Of a stretch of 32,700 bases of DNA, positions 8,397-16,410 are shown in pieces (the stretch's first letter is position 1; the number at the start of each line of letters is the position of its first letter). Made by a program: the position numbers and the translations under genes. The stretch is from Candidatus Corynebacterium gallistercoris (GTDB lineage: Bacteria; Actinomycetota; Actinomycetes; Mycobacteriales; Mycobacteriaceae), in contig DXFZ01000098.1 in the NCBI GenBank assembly GCA_019114175.1, positions 1 through 32,700 of the forward strand. Direction: 5' to 3'. The notes under the pieces are model-generated. The model was not told the DNA's origin. It saw only the letters and a program-made list of their open reading frames with translations, and did no database searches.

Positions 8397-9185
8397 TTAA
8401 TGCCCGACCGAAGGGACAAAGGCAGCCTGATCAACCGCACCCAACATCACAGCCAGCGGGATGGAGATGTTGCCGATCATCACGATCGCCGGCAGCAGGT
8501 AGGACACCCACAGCATGACCTGGCGCCAACGGTGGCCGGTAATGCCCAGGTCAGAAGAGGCAGTCCAGATACCGTGGGACAGGTGCATGAACAGGATCAC
8601 CATGGCCAGGATGTAGAAGATGGCCACACCCGGGCGCTCGAAAGAGGCGACCAAGTTCTGGTATGCAGCGTGGCTGCCATCAACCGGACCCTGGAAGCCC
8701 TCAGCGGCAGCAGGCTGCACGCCCAAGGTCAGGTCCAGAATGTGGAAAATGATGAACAGCAGCAGCACAATGCCGGTGACGATCATGGACCGTGCGGTGA
8801 ACGTGTTCCAACCGCCCACCATGCCCTTGCGGCGGAAACGGCCGCGGGACTGGTGCGCACGGCTGGTCAGAGCGAAAGCGCAGTACACGTGCAGGACAAG
8901 GCTGATCAACAGAACCACACGAGCAATCCACAGGAAGGACTCGTGGGGCAAGATCGGGTAACCGAACTCGCGCAGGAAGTCAGCGTAAGAGTTGAAAGAT
9001 TCGGCCCCCATGTAAACCTTCAGGTTTCCAACCATGTGAACCAGGACGTAGAGGCCGAAGATGATGCCGGTCACGGCCATCGTCAGCTTCATAGCCCAAG
9101 ATGGGAAGCCCGGCTTCTCGCGCAGAGCCTCAGTTCTGATTTTTCCGTGGACAATTGCGTCCCGGTCGTCGTATTTAACAGTCAT
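8397..9185 (-). CDS. sdhC: Succinate dehydrogenase membrane cytochrome b subunit SdhC
   Basis: This 262-residue membrane anchor has about five hydrophobic segments. Histidines within or near them (VLVHMVGN, LVLHVYCAF, IIFHILDL, LFMHLSHGIW) fit the di-haem cytochrome b558 type used with menaquinone. The start MTVKYDDRDAIVHGK at 9185 is chosen because GGAGGTG precedes it and the N-terminus matches the C. glutamicum protein as remembered; a longer frame to 9206 lacks support. It is the first gene of the operon, and the upstream region carries RamA-like sites. Confidence 0.95.
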   Translation of the reverse strand: MTVKYDDRDAIVHGKIRTEALREKPGFPSWAMKLTMAVTGIIFGLYVLVHMVGNLKVYMGAESFNSYADFLREFGYPILPHESFLWIARVVLLISLVLHVYCAFALTSRAHQSRGRFRRKGMVGGWNTFTARSMIVTGIVLLLFIIFHILDLTLGVQPAAAEGFQGPVDGSHAAYQNLVASFERPGVAIFYILAMVILFMHLSHGIWTASSDLGITGHRWRQVMLWVSYLLPAIVMIGNISIPLAVMLGAVDQAAFVPSVGH

Positions 9186-9265
9186 GGCACCTCCATTGTC
9201 ACACACACCATAAGTGCTAGAGAGCTATAAAGCCTACTAAGGGCACATTATGTGTCCCACCACAT

Positions 9266-9281
9266 ACCCCATAGAGGGGGA
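9266..9281. promoter_or_regulatory. Possible RamA site upstream of sdhC
   Basis: ACCCCAT followed closely by AGAGGGGGA fits the paired C4-5/G4-6 pattern bound by RamA, an activator of sdhCAB in C. glutamicum. A short palindrome CACATTATGTG lies at 9244-9254, between this site and the gene. Both are pattern matches made by eye. Confidence 0.4.
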
Positions 9282-9299
9282 CTGTGAGGGGAGGTTGTG

Positions 9300-11987
9300 C
9301 TAAATACGGCGGAAGCTGCTGCTGAGAGGGGCAACATTCAACGGGCCGTCGGGGATCTGCCCGCCCGCGCACTGCTCGGCGGAATCGTCAGTGAGGACCG
9401 TTTCACCCTTCACAATGACCGGCTCCGCGCCGACCTCAACCTCCTGTCCCATGACCCAAATGGGGCCGACCGTGGGGGCGTCGCCGTCAGAAGAAGAACC
9501 AGCAACGGAATCCACCACTGCGAGCTCCACCTCCCCTGGGCGCACATCCACCCGCAGCCGCACGCCGAAGAAGGTGAGGTGGTACGTCAGAGAATCCCAC
9601 TCTTCCGGCATGCGCGGATCAATGGTGAACTGGCCGTAATGATCGCGGAATCCGCCGAAACCGCCCGTCAACGCGGACCACGCGCCGCCGCAGGAGGCGA
9701 TGTGCACGCCATCGGACGTGTTGGAGTGCAGATCGCACAAGTCCACGAACAAACCGCGGTAGAAGAACTCCAGCGCCTTGGCCTTATAACCCAGCTCCGC
9801 AGCCATGATGGACTGCACCACGGCGGACAAGGTGGAATCGCCCGTGGTCAGGATGTCGTAATAGTTGTAGTCTGCGCGCTTGACGTCCGTGGTGAACTTC
9901 TGCCCCTGCAGGTACAAAGCCAGCACCACGTCCGCCTGCTTCAGAATCTGGTAGCGGTAGATCGTCAACGGGTGGTAGTGCAGAAGCAGCGGGCGCTTGG
10001 GGCCGGCCTCCGGGTCATCCAGGTCCCACACCTTGCGGTGGAGGAACTGGTCATCCTGCGGATTGACTCCCACCTCCTCATTGAAGGGGATGTACATGCA
10101 CTCCACGGCCTTGCGCCAGCGGGTCAGCTCCTCCTCCGTGAGGCCCGTGGCCTTCACCAGCTCCGCGTACGCCTTCGGCCGCTCATCGGCCATCTGCCGC
10201 ACCACGGCCTCGGCCACCTCAAGGTTGTACTGCGCCATGACGTTTGTGTACAGGTTGTTGTTCACCACCGTGGTGTACTCATCCGGGCCGGTCACGGAGT
10301 GGATCTCAAAGCGATCTTGCGCGTGGTTGAAGAATCCGATGGACATCCAGAACCGGGCCGTATCCACCAGAATGTGGATGCCCTGGTCCAGCAGGAAATC
10401 CACGTCCCCGGTGGCGTACACGTACTTCATCAGCGCGTAGGCGATGTCTGCGTCAATGTGATACTGCGCCGTGCCCGCGGCGTAGTAGGCGGAAGACTCC
10501 TGGCCATTAATCGTCCGCCACGGGAACAGCGCCCCGTCGTGGGCCAGTTCCAGCGCCCGCTGGCGGGCGGCCGGCAGCATGTCATGGCGGAAGCGCAGCG
10601 CATTCCTGGCGAACGTGGGGTTGGTGTAGCACAGGAAAGGCATCACGTAGACTTCCGTATCCCAGAAGTAGTGGCCGCCATAGCCGGAGCCGGTCATGCC
10701 CTTCGCCGGCACGCCGCTGGTCTCCGCCCGGGCGGAGGCCTGCACCAGCTGGAAGATGTTCCACCGGGCGGCCTGCTGCAGCTCCGGCTGGCCGCCGATG
10801 CGCACGTCCGAGCGCTCCCAGAACCGTGCCAGCCACTCCGTCTGGTTCTTCATCAGGTTCCTGAAGCCCACGGACTTCGCCCGGTTGATGGTGCGCGCAC
10901 AGCGGAAGGCCAGTTCCTGCGGCGCCACGTGGCGGGAGGAGTGGTAGCTCAAGAACTTCTCCAGCCGCAGCTTCAAGCCCTTACGCCCGTTGAGGTGGTA
11001 GGTCACGCGTGCCACGTCCTCCTCCACCTCCGTGGTGATTTCCACGCCGGGGTCGCCACCGTCCACTGGAGCCACCGGAGCCGGGTTGTTCACATCCAGC
11101 ACGTGGTCCATGGACGCGGTGACCGTCATGCCGGAGTGATTCACCTGGTACCCCAGCGTTGCACGCTCTGGTTCCGGCGTGGCCTGGTACTTCGGCAGCA
11201 GTACCCTTTCTACAAACTGCTCCCCCTTGCGCGGATCGAAGCCCTCCTCCGCGTCAGCGCGTGCGTTGTTATCCGGGAACTCACCTTCCCCGTCCTGGCG
11301 GTTGAGCAGCTGAGAGCTGATCACCACCGCCGCCGGGGCGTCCAGCAGCTCCACTTCCAGGGACTGGATAGCCAGGTGGCGCTCCTGAAAGCTCACCATC
11401 CGCTCCGTGGTCACCCGCACACGCTTGCCGCCGGGGGTGCGCCAGATCATGTCCCGGCGCAGCACGCCCTCACGGAAATCCAGGCTGCGCTTGTAGTCCG
11501 TGACCTCCGCGTTGCCGAGGCGCAGCGGCTCGTCATCGATGTACAGGCGCATGGCCTTGCCGTCCGGTGCGGAGATGATGGACTGGCCAGCACGCGCCAG
11601 GCCGTAAGCATCCTCCGCGTGCTGGATGTCCCACGTCTCGTGCAGGCCGTTGATGAAGGTGCCGTGGGTGTGGGAATCGCGCCCCTCCACGGGGTTGCCG
11701 CGCAGGCCAAGGTAACCATTGGAGAGGGCAAACAGGGTCTCGGACACTCCCAGGTCCACCGCGTGCGGCTTCGTTTCCACCCACGCCCACTCATCCACGG
11801 GGTTCACGTCCCGGTCGATGGCCTCCCACGGGTCGAACGCGGAGTGCTTAGAATCCGCGCGGTAGGCCTGCGCAAACAAATCCCCGCCATCGATTGGGCG
11901 GCGATAATCTTCTTGCTCCCCCGTGCGCCGCGCGGCGAGGAACTTCTTCAACTGCTCCTCAGAGCCCTTCTGTGCATGCGTTCCCAC
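9300..11987 (-). CDS. GH65 family disaccharide phosphorylase (trehalose/maltose phosphorylase type)
   Basis: An 895-residue cytoplasmic enzyme of glycoside hydrolase family 65. Visible landmarks are ESLFALSNGYLGLRGN-like SETLFALSNGYLGLRGN (82-98), KGMTGSGYGGHYFWDTEVYVMPF (429-451), the general-acid glutamate E570 in VTGPDEYT, and the phosphate-site segments KQADVVLAL and DSTLSAVVQS. These enzymes split trehalose, maltose or kojibiose-type sugars with phosphate to give beta-glucose 1-phosphate. The neighbouring beta-phosphoglucomutase-like gene supports this, and M. tuberculosis has a similar pair (Rv3400/Rv3401). The start is a GTG at 11987 with GGAGG five bases upstream. That gives an N-terminal extension of roughly 65 residues before the family core. 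The substrate cannot be read from the sequence. Confidence 0.9.
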   Translation of the reverse strand: MGTHAQKGSEEQLKKFLAARRTGEQEDYRRPIDGGDLFAQAYRADSKHSAFDPWEAIDRDVNPVDEWAWVETKPHAVDLGVSETLFALSNGYLGLRGNPVEGRDSHTHGTFINGLHETWDIQHAEDAYGLARAGQSIISAPDGKAMRLYIDDEPLRLGNAEVTDYKRSLDFREGVLRRDMIWRTPGGKRVRVTTERMVSFQERHLAIQSLEVELLDAPAAVVISSQLLNRQDGEGEFPDNNARADAEEGFDPRKGEQFVERVLLPKYQATPEPERATLGYQVNHSGMTVTASMDHVLDVNNPAPVAPVDGGDPGVEITTEVEEDVARVTYHLNGRKGLKLRLEKFLSYHSSRHVAPQELAFRCARTINRAKSVGFRNLMKNQTEWLARFWERSDVRIGGQPELQQAARWNIFQLVQASARAETSGVPAKGMTGSGYGGHYFWDTEVYVMPFLCYTNPTFARNALRFRHDMLPAARQRALELAHDGALFPWRTINGQESSAYYAAGTAQYHIDADIAYALMKYVYATGDVDFLLDQGIHILVDTARFWMSIGFFNHAQDRFEIHSVTGPDEYTTVVNNNLYTNVMAQYNLEVAEAVVRQMADERPKAYAELVKATGLTEEELTRWRKAVECMYIPFNEEVGVNPQDDQFLHRKVWDLDDPEAGPKRPLLLHYHPLTIYRYQILKQADVVLALYLQGQKFTTDVKRADYNYYDILTTGDSTLSAVVQSIMAAELGYKAKALEFFYRGLFVDLCDLHSNTSDGVHIASCGGAWSALTGGFGGFRDHYGQFTIDPRMPEEWDSLTYHLTFFGVRLRVDVRPGEVELAVVDSVAGSSSDGDAPTVGPIWVMGQEVEVGAEPVIVKGETVLTDDSAEQCAGGQIPDGPLNVAPLSSSFRRI

Positions 11988-12040
11988 TGCTGCCTCCAGT
12001 TCCTCAGCTGCTTGTCTTAGATGCCTGTGATACCGGCTGA

Positions 12041-12775
12041 TTATTCCATATCCAGCAGCTCTGCTAGATCCCCCACCACCACATCGGCCCCGGCCATCTT
12101 CAAGGCGTCCGCTCCCGCACCACGGTCCACCCCAACTACCAGGCCGAAGTTCCCGGCCTTTCCGCTGGCCACGCCGCTGGTTGCATCCTCAAGCACCACG
12201 GCCTGTGCCGGTTCCACACCCAGTTGCTCCGCAGCGTACACGTAGGTGTCTGGTGCTGGTTTGCCCGGTAGATTTTTTTGCGACGCCACCACGCCATCCA
12301 CAATCACCTCAAACCTCGGGAGCAGACCGGCTGCTTCCAAGACGGGTTTCGCATTCTTTGATGAGGACACAATGGCGATCTGCGGAGCGCGTTCCCCAGT
12401 CTCCCGGCGGCGGGCGATCTCATCGAGGAGCTGTACTGACCCTGGGTACGCATCCACTCCCTCCGTGACCAGTTGGAGGAAGTCCTCATTCTTCCGCGCT
12501 CCGAGGCCGTGGACGGTATCGGCCGTGGCGGCGTCGCTATCAAGACCCAGCGGAAGGGAGATACCGCGAGATTCCAGCAGTGCGGCGACCCCCTCATCGC
12601 GGCGGCGGCCGTCCAGGTAGTCGAAGTAGTCCTGCTCCGTGTACTGCTCGGCACCGCGGCTATTGAGGAACGCGGTGAACATGCGGGACCACGCCTGGCG
12701 GTGCAGGTCGGCGGTCGGGGTGATGACGCCATCGAGGTCGAAGAGGAGGGCTTCATAGTCAAAGAGTGTGGCCAT
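12041..12775 (-). CDS. HAD-family beta-phosphoglucomutase-like hydrolase
   Basis: A 244-residue HAD enzyme. Motif I is FDLDGV with nucleophile D13 and acid/base D15; motif II is IVSSSKN; motif III is GKPAPDTYVYAAEQLG; motif IV is VLEDATSGV. The helical cap follows residue 16. It probably converts the beta-glucose 1-phosphate made by the downstream GH65 enzyme to glucose 6-phosphate. The start MATLFDYEALLFDLDG at 12775 has no ribosome site, but TATCAT lies seven bases upstream, so the message may be leaderless. The GH65 gene begins 53 bases after its stop. A dispersed-motif copy (12272-12290) is embedded in the DGVVASQKN segment just before motif III. Confidence 0.9.
   Translation of the reverse strand: MATLFDYEALLFDLDGVITPTADLHRQAWSRMFTAFLNSRGAEQYTEQDYFDYLDGRRRDEGVAALLESRGISLPLGLDSDAATADTVHGLGARKNEDFLQLVTEGVDAYPGSVQLLDEIARRRETGERAPQIAIVSSSKNAKPVLEAAGLLPRFEVIVDGVVASQKNLPGKPAPDTYVYAAEQLGVEPAQAVVLEDATSGVASGKAGNFGLVVGVDRGAGADALKMAGADVVVGDLAELLDME
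12272..12290 (+). repeat. Dispersed T-tract/GCGACGCCACC motif, copy 2 (inside a gene)
   Basis: T7 followed by GCGACGCCACC, identical over 18 bases to copy 1. In gene direction it reads GGTGGCGTCGC then A7 and encodes the VVASQKN region of the HAD enzyme. Family members keep the same length here, so it does not look like a recent insertion. Confidence 0.5.
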
Positions 12776-12866
12776 GCGCACAATGATACGGGCGTGAGGC
12801 AGCGGTGGCAGGGCGAGCGGCAGAGCGAGCGCGGTGAGGGTGGTTGGTAACAATAAGGTAAAACCA

Positions 12867-12896
12867 TTGCGGCACGTGGGGCTGCAGTGATAGATG
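12867..12896 (+). promoter_or_regulatory. Promoter of the lipoprotein gene, probably leaderless
   Basis: TTGCGG (12867-12872), 18 bases, then TAGATG (12891-12896), with the ATG six bases further on. Transcription would start at or beside the start codon, and no ribosome site is visible. Confidence 0.45.
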
Positions 12897-12902
12897 TGAA
12901 GT

Positions 12903-13565
12903 ATGAAGACTCGTACATTCGCCACCGGTGCCACCCTTGTCCTCACTGCTGGATTGATGGCGGGGTGTGCCGATGACGGTGCGGGGATCAACGGCTCAGA
13001 CCGCGAAGGTGCTACCGCGGTTGCTACCAGCCAAGACGTGGCGGTTACGAGCTCCCAGGACGCGTCCGGGGATGAGCCTCACGTTGCGCTTCCCACGGCT
13101 CCGGCCCCTGAGGGGCCGCACCCCACTGTTGGCGCTGGCGCTGGTGACTCTGCGGGTTCTGGCGGGGCTGGCAGTGCTGACCTTCCCGTCATGACGGTGA
13201 GCGGGCCGCAGCCACGCGTGGAGGCTGGCGCCACCGTATCCGCGCAAGGCGAGGCCGCCACGCTGTGCCGCCTGGGTAATGGCTACGGGATCAACTTCAT
13301 CACCGCAGATCAGGGAACTGAATGCCACGTGACGGAGCAGGTCATGAGCAAGCTCATTGCCGGCCACGCCCCTTCTGAGGATGCCCGCAGTTTCACGCCG
13401 AAGAGCATCACTGTCAACGGGCAGGGTGGGGCTCGTGCTGTGGAGTGCGTGGCGGAGCCTGTCGCGGGTGGCGCTGGCGAGGAAGCGAGCGGGGGCGCGA
13501 ATGGTCAGGGCGAGGGCACCACTATCGCTTGCCGTGGTGAGGGCGTGGGGGTCTTCTTCTACTAA
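12903..13565 (+). CDS. Secreted lipoprotein of unknown function
   Basis: A 220-residue exported protein. The N-terminus MKTRTFATGATLVLTAGLMAGC has a basic start, a hydrophobic core and the lipobox LMAGC, so C22 should be lipid-modified after signal peptidase II cleavage. Residues about 25-105 are low in complexity (Ala, Gly, Ser, Pro), probably a flexible linker across the cell wall. The C-terminal part (about 110-220) has four cysteines (AATLCRLGNG, GTECHVTE, AVECVAEP, TIACRGEG), enough for two disulfides, and ends in GVGVFFY. I do not recognise the domain. It is divergent from the HAD gene and convergent with glcB. Confidence 0.85.
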   Translation: MKTRTFATGATLVLTAGLMAGCADDGAGINGSDREGATAVATSQDVAVTSSQDASGDEPHVALPTAPAPEGPHPTVGAGAGDSAGSGGAGSADLPVMTVSGPQPRVEAGATVSAQGEAATLCRLGNGYGINFITADQGTECHVTEQVMSKLIAGHAPSEDARSFTPKSITVNGQGGARAVECVAEPVAGGAGEEASGGANGQGEGTTIACRGEGVGVFFY

Positions 13566-13602
13566 GCCCGGGTTGGGGCCCTAACTCACGGGACTAACTC
13601 AT

Positions 13603-13659
13603 TTACTACGCTCAAAATCCGGCGAAACCGCAGTTGGGACCGGATTTTGAGCGTAGTAA
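13603..13659. repeat. Perfect 20-bp inverted repeat between convergent genes
   Basis: TTACTACGCTCAAAATCCGG (13603-13622) and its exact reverse complement (13640-13659) flank a 17-base loop. It lies between the 3' ends of the lipoprotein gene and glcB. There is no T-run after either arm, so it is not a textbook terminator. It may act as a bidirectional one, or be a small mobile palindrome. Confidence 0.8.
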
Positions 13660-13728
13660 CGTATCCGGGCAGCGCGGACTACCCGGAGGCAGCGCCGCTC
13701 AACGCGAGCCGGCGCTGCGCGAAGCGTT

Positions 13729-15945
13729 TTAGGCGATGTTGTTCTTCTCCTTAAACTCACGCCGACGACGATGCAAAATCGGCTCCGTATAACCAGAAGG
13801 CTGCTCCTGCCCCTTCAGAATCAACTCCTTCGCAGCCTGGAACGCCACAGACCCATCAAAATCATCCGCCATATTCCGATAATTCGGATCCCCAGCATTC
13901 TGACCATCAACCTTCTTAGCCATCCGCTGCAACGCATCAACCACCTGCTCCTCAGTGATCACACCGTGACGCAACCAGTTGGTCAACAACTGGGAGGAAA
14001 TACGCAACGTCGCACGATCCTCCATCAAATCCACATCGTGAATATCCGGAACCTTGGAACAACCAACACCCTGCTCCACCCAACGGACCACATAACCCAA
14101 GATGGACTGGCAGTTGTTATCCAACTCCTCCTTGATCTCCTCAGCAGACCACGTCGCATCCCCCTCACCAAACGCAGCACCAGCCACCGGAACCGTCAAA
14201 ATCTTCCCCAACGTATCCCGGCGACCCTCCGTGCGCAGCTTATCCTGCACCTCAAACACATCCACCTCGTGGTAATGCGTCGCGTGCAAAGAAGCACCCG
14301 TCGGTGACGGAACCCACGCAGTAGACGCACCCTGCTTCGGCTGACCAACCTTCTGCTCCAGCATCTCAGCCATCAACTCGGTCATCGCCCACATACCCTT
14401 ACCGATCTGGGCCTTACCCGGCAGACCATGCGCCAAACCAGCATCCACATTGTTGTCCTCATAGGCCAACATCCAATCACTGGTCTTCATCTCACCCTTA
14501 CGGATCATCGGACCAGCCACCATAGACGTGTGGATCTCATCACCAGTACGGTCCAAGAAACCCGTGTTGATAAACGCCAAACGATCCTTCACCTCGGCGA
14601 TGCAGGCATCCAGGTTCGCCGTCGTACGACGCTCCTCATCCATCACACCAACCTTCAAGGTGTAACGCTCCAGCCCCAGCAGATCCTCAATAGCGGCAAA
14701 CAGATCATTAGTAAACGCCACCTCCTCAGGACCATGCTGCTTCGGCTTGACAATGTAGATAGAACCCTTCCGGGAATTCCGGCGCTCATTGTTCTCATCC
14801 AGACCAGGGATCGCCGCAGCCGCGGTGATCACACCATCCATGATGCCCTCAAACACCTCGTCGCCATCCTTATCCAGGATCGCCGGGTTCTGCATCAGGT
14901 GACCCACATTCCGCACAAACAGCAGGGAACGACCATGCAAACGCAGCTGCTCACCATCACGGCTGGTGAACTCGCGGTCCTCGTTGAGGGTACGGGTGAA
15001 GGTCTTGCCGCCCTTCTCCACCTCTTCGGCCAGCTCACCGGTGTTAAGGCCCAGCCAATTGCGGTAGCCCAGGGTCTTGTCGGTGGCGTCCACGGCAGCC
15101 ACGGAGTCTTCGAAGTCCATGATCGTGGACACGGCGGATTCCAGGACGATGTCCTTGATACCCGCCTTGTCGGTCTTGCCGACCGGGGAATCCGGATCAA
15201 TCTGGATATCGATGTACAGGCCGTTGTGGCGCAGCAGAATGTTCGTCGGCTCAGCCTTATCACCGGCATAGCCCAGGTACACCTCCGGCTCGCGCAGGTG
15301 AACCTCTTCGCCACCAATCACGGCAACGAACTGGCCGGACTCCACAGAGTACTTCTCCACATCAACGTGGGAACCAGACTCCAGCGGCACCGCCCGGTCC
15401 AGGAACTTCCTAGACCACTCGATCACCGCGTCACCGCGGACCTTGTTGTAACCCCCCTTGCTCTTGTCCTTGCCATCCTCCTCGTCGATGGCGTTGGTGC
15501 CATACAACGCGTCATACAACGAACCCCAACGAGCGTTGGCAGCGTTGATCGCGAAGCGCGCGTTCAGCACAGGCACCACCAGCTGTGGGCCGGCGGTCTC
15601 GCCGATCTCCGGGTCAATGTTGGCCGTGGAGATCTCAAAATCACCCGGCTCATCAACCAGGTAGCCGATCTCCTTCAAAAACGCCGTGTACTCTTCCGGA
15701 TCCTGCGCGCCGGTGTGGTCTGCATACCACTGGTCCAGCTTGGCCTGCAGCTCATCACGCTTAGCCAGCAGCTCGCGGTTGCGTGGGGTGAACTCCTCCA
15801 CGATCTGGCCGAACCCCTCCCAGAACGCCTTCTGGTCAGCTTCCGAGTCCTTGCCGATACGCGGCAGCAGCTCAGTGTTAACAAATTCGTACAGGGTGTT
15901 CGCGACCTTCAGGCCGCCAACGTCCACGCGCTCAGTCTGGGTCAT
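13729..15945 (-). CDS. glcB: Malate synthase G
   Basis: This 738-residue enzyme condenses glyoxylate with acetyl-CoA to malate, the second step of the glyoxylate shunt. It matches C. glutamicum AceB (739 residues) along its length as I remember it: [133 protein letters not shown]. The start [21 protein letters not shown] at 15945 has AAGGAGT upstream; a longer frame to 16119 covers promoter sequence. Codon choice changes sharply inside the gene: codons upstream of about 14965 mostly end in C, while the 3' half prefers T- and G-ending codons. This suggests a mosaic gene. It is divergent from aceA. Confidence 0.97.
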   Translation of the reverse strand: MTQTERVDVGGLKVANTLYEFVNTELLPRIGKDSEADQKAFWEGFGQIVEEFTPRNRELLAKRDELQAKLDQWYADHTGAQDPEEYTAFLKEIGYLVDEPGDFEISTANIDPEIGETAGPQLVVPVLNARFAINAANARWGSLYDALYGTNAIDEEDGKDKSKGGYNKVRGDAVIEWSRKFLDRAVPLESGSHVDVEKYSVESGQFVAVIGGEEVHLREPEVYLGYAGDKAEPTNILLRHNGLYIDIQIDPDSPVGKTDKAGIKDIVLESAVSTIMDFEDSVAAVDATDKTLGYRNWLGLNTGELAEEVEKGGKTFTRTLNEDREFTSRDGEQLRLHGRSLLFVRNVGHLMQNPAILDKDGDEVFEGIMDGVITAAAAIPGLDENNERRNSRKGSIYIVKPKQHGPEEVAFTNDLFAAIEDLLGLERYTLKVGVMDEERRTTANLDACIAEVKDRLAFINTGFLDRTGDEIHTSMVAGPMIRKGEMKTSDWMLAYEDNNVDAGLAHGLPGKAQIGKGMWAMTELMAEMLEQKVGQPKQGASTAWVPSPTGASLHATHYHEVDVFEVQDKLRTEGRRDTLGKILTVPVAGAAFGEGDATWSAEEIKEELDNNCQSILGYVVRWVEQGVGCSKVPDIHDVDLMEDRATLRISSQLLTNWLRHGVITEEQVVDALQRMAKKVDGQNAGDPNYRNMADDFDGSVAFQAAKELILKGQEQPSGYTEPILHRRRREFKEKNNIA

Positions 15946-16044
15946 CAGTGACTCCTTGCTTTGGTTGTTTGCGTATCTCTTGTTCCAAGATAGGTGACTG
16001 CGCCCACACTCGGCACCCATTTGGCTCCAGACAACATTATTTCC

Positions 16045-16056
16045 ACCCCCACCCCG
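16045..16056. promoter_or_regulatory. Possible RamA site on the glcB side
   Basis: ACCCCCACCCCG holds two adjacent AC4-5 stretches of the kind RamA binds, about 100 bases before glcB. Pattern match by eye. Confidence 0.35.
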
Positions 16057-16085
16057 GGTTAGGCGCGGGCACGTTTGCTGATTCT

Positions 16086-16104
16086 CTTTTGGGGCGACGG
16101 CTCC
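16086..16104 (+). repeat. Dispersed motif, copy 3 (upstream of glcB)
   Basis: CTTTTGGGGCGACGGCTCC on the plus strand. In glcB direction it reads GCCGTCGCCCC then AAAAG, about 140 bases before the start codon. It is a slightly degenerate copy. Confidence 0.45.
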
Positions 16105-16165
16105 CCGCCGCCCGCACACAGGATGCCCTATAAGTCCAGTTAGAGACGTGGATCACGGGGATGGC

Positions 16166-16186
16166 GGTGGCGTCGCTCACAAAAAA
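16166..16186 (-). repeat. Dispersed motif, copy 4 (upstream of aceA)
   Basis: GGTGGCGTCGC, four bases, then A6 on the plus strand, that is, in aceA direction. It lies about 75 bases upstream of the predicted -35 box. Confidence 0.5.
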
Positions 16187-16205
16187 CAAACACGGCGATC
16201 TTCAC

Positions 16206-16217
16206 AAACTTTACAAA
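16206..16217. promoter_or_regulatory. RamB-like box between glcB and aceA
   Basis: AAACTTTACAAA differs by one base from the RamB core AAACTTTGCAAA known from C. glutamicum, where RamB represses aceA and aceB. A ramB gene is encoded at 22289-23761. Confidence 0.55.
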
Positions 16218-16218
16218 A

Positions 16219-16234
16219 AGGGGGTTCACCCCCG
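16219..16234. promoter_or_regulatory. RamA-like paired site between glcB and aceA
   Basis: AGGGGGT, two bases, then ACCCCCG is an inverted pair fitting the RamA pattern (G4-6T and AC4-5 separated by 2-5 bases). It begins two bases after the RamB-like box, so the activator and repressor could compete. Confidence 0.55.
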
Positions 16235-16259
16235 CACAGAAATAACCCACTTACCGGCA

Positions 16260-16287
16260 TTGACGCACGGTTTTAGCTTGGTAACCT
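16260..16287 (+). promoter_or_regulatory. aceA: Predicted sigma-A promoter of aceA
   Basis: TTGACG (16260-16265), 16 bases, then TAACCT (16282-16287). The implied transcript has a leader of about 115 bases. The RamA- and RamB-like sites lie 26-54 bases upstream of the -35 box. Confidence 0.45.
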
Positions 16288-16410
16288 GAGACTCAGCGAC
16301 TTGGCCGCGAGCTTCACCGCGTTGCTCGCCACGACCCTACGTCGTGCCCCCACCCAAAGGTGGGGAGTATGAACCACAAGTCTTCGCTTAAAGAAGGAAG
16401 TGAACACCAC

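Noticed and set aside
6359..8518. A 719-codon open frame opposite sdhA
   Set aside because: sdhA is beyond doubt on the other strand; the antisense product shows no family features.
9297..12020. A 907-codon open frame on the plus strand opposite the GH65 gene
   Set aside because: It mirrors a well-conserved GH65 enzyme, its product is rich in His, Arg, Val and Leu with no recognisable domain, and it has no ribosome site. It is a by-product of GC-rich codon use.
12776..12991. Upstream extension of the HAD protein by 72 residues
   Set aside because: It would cover the divergent promoter region and overlap the lipoprotein gene; the family begins at MATLFDYEALLFDLDG.
14428..15951. A 507-codon open frame opposite glcB
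   Set aside because: Antisense artefact of a conserved enzyme gene.
15946..16119. Upstream extension of malate synthase
   Set aside because: It covers control sequence, and the start at 15945 has AAGGAGT and fits the known N-terminus.
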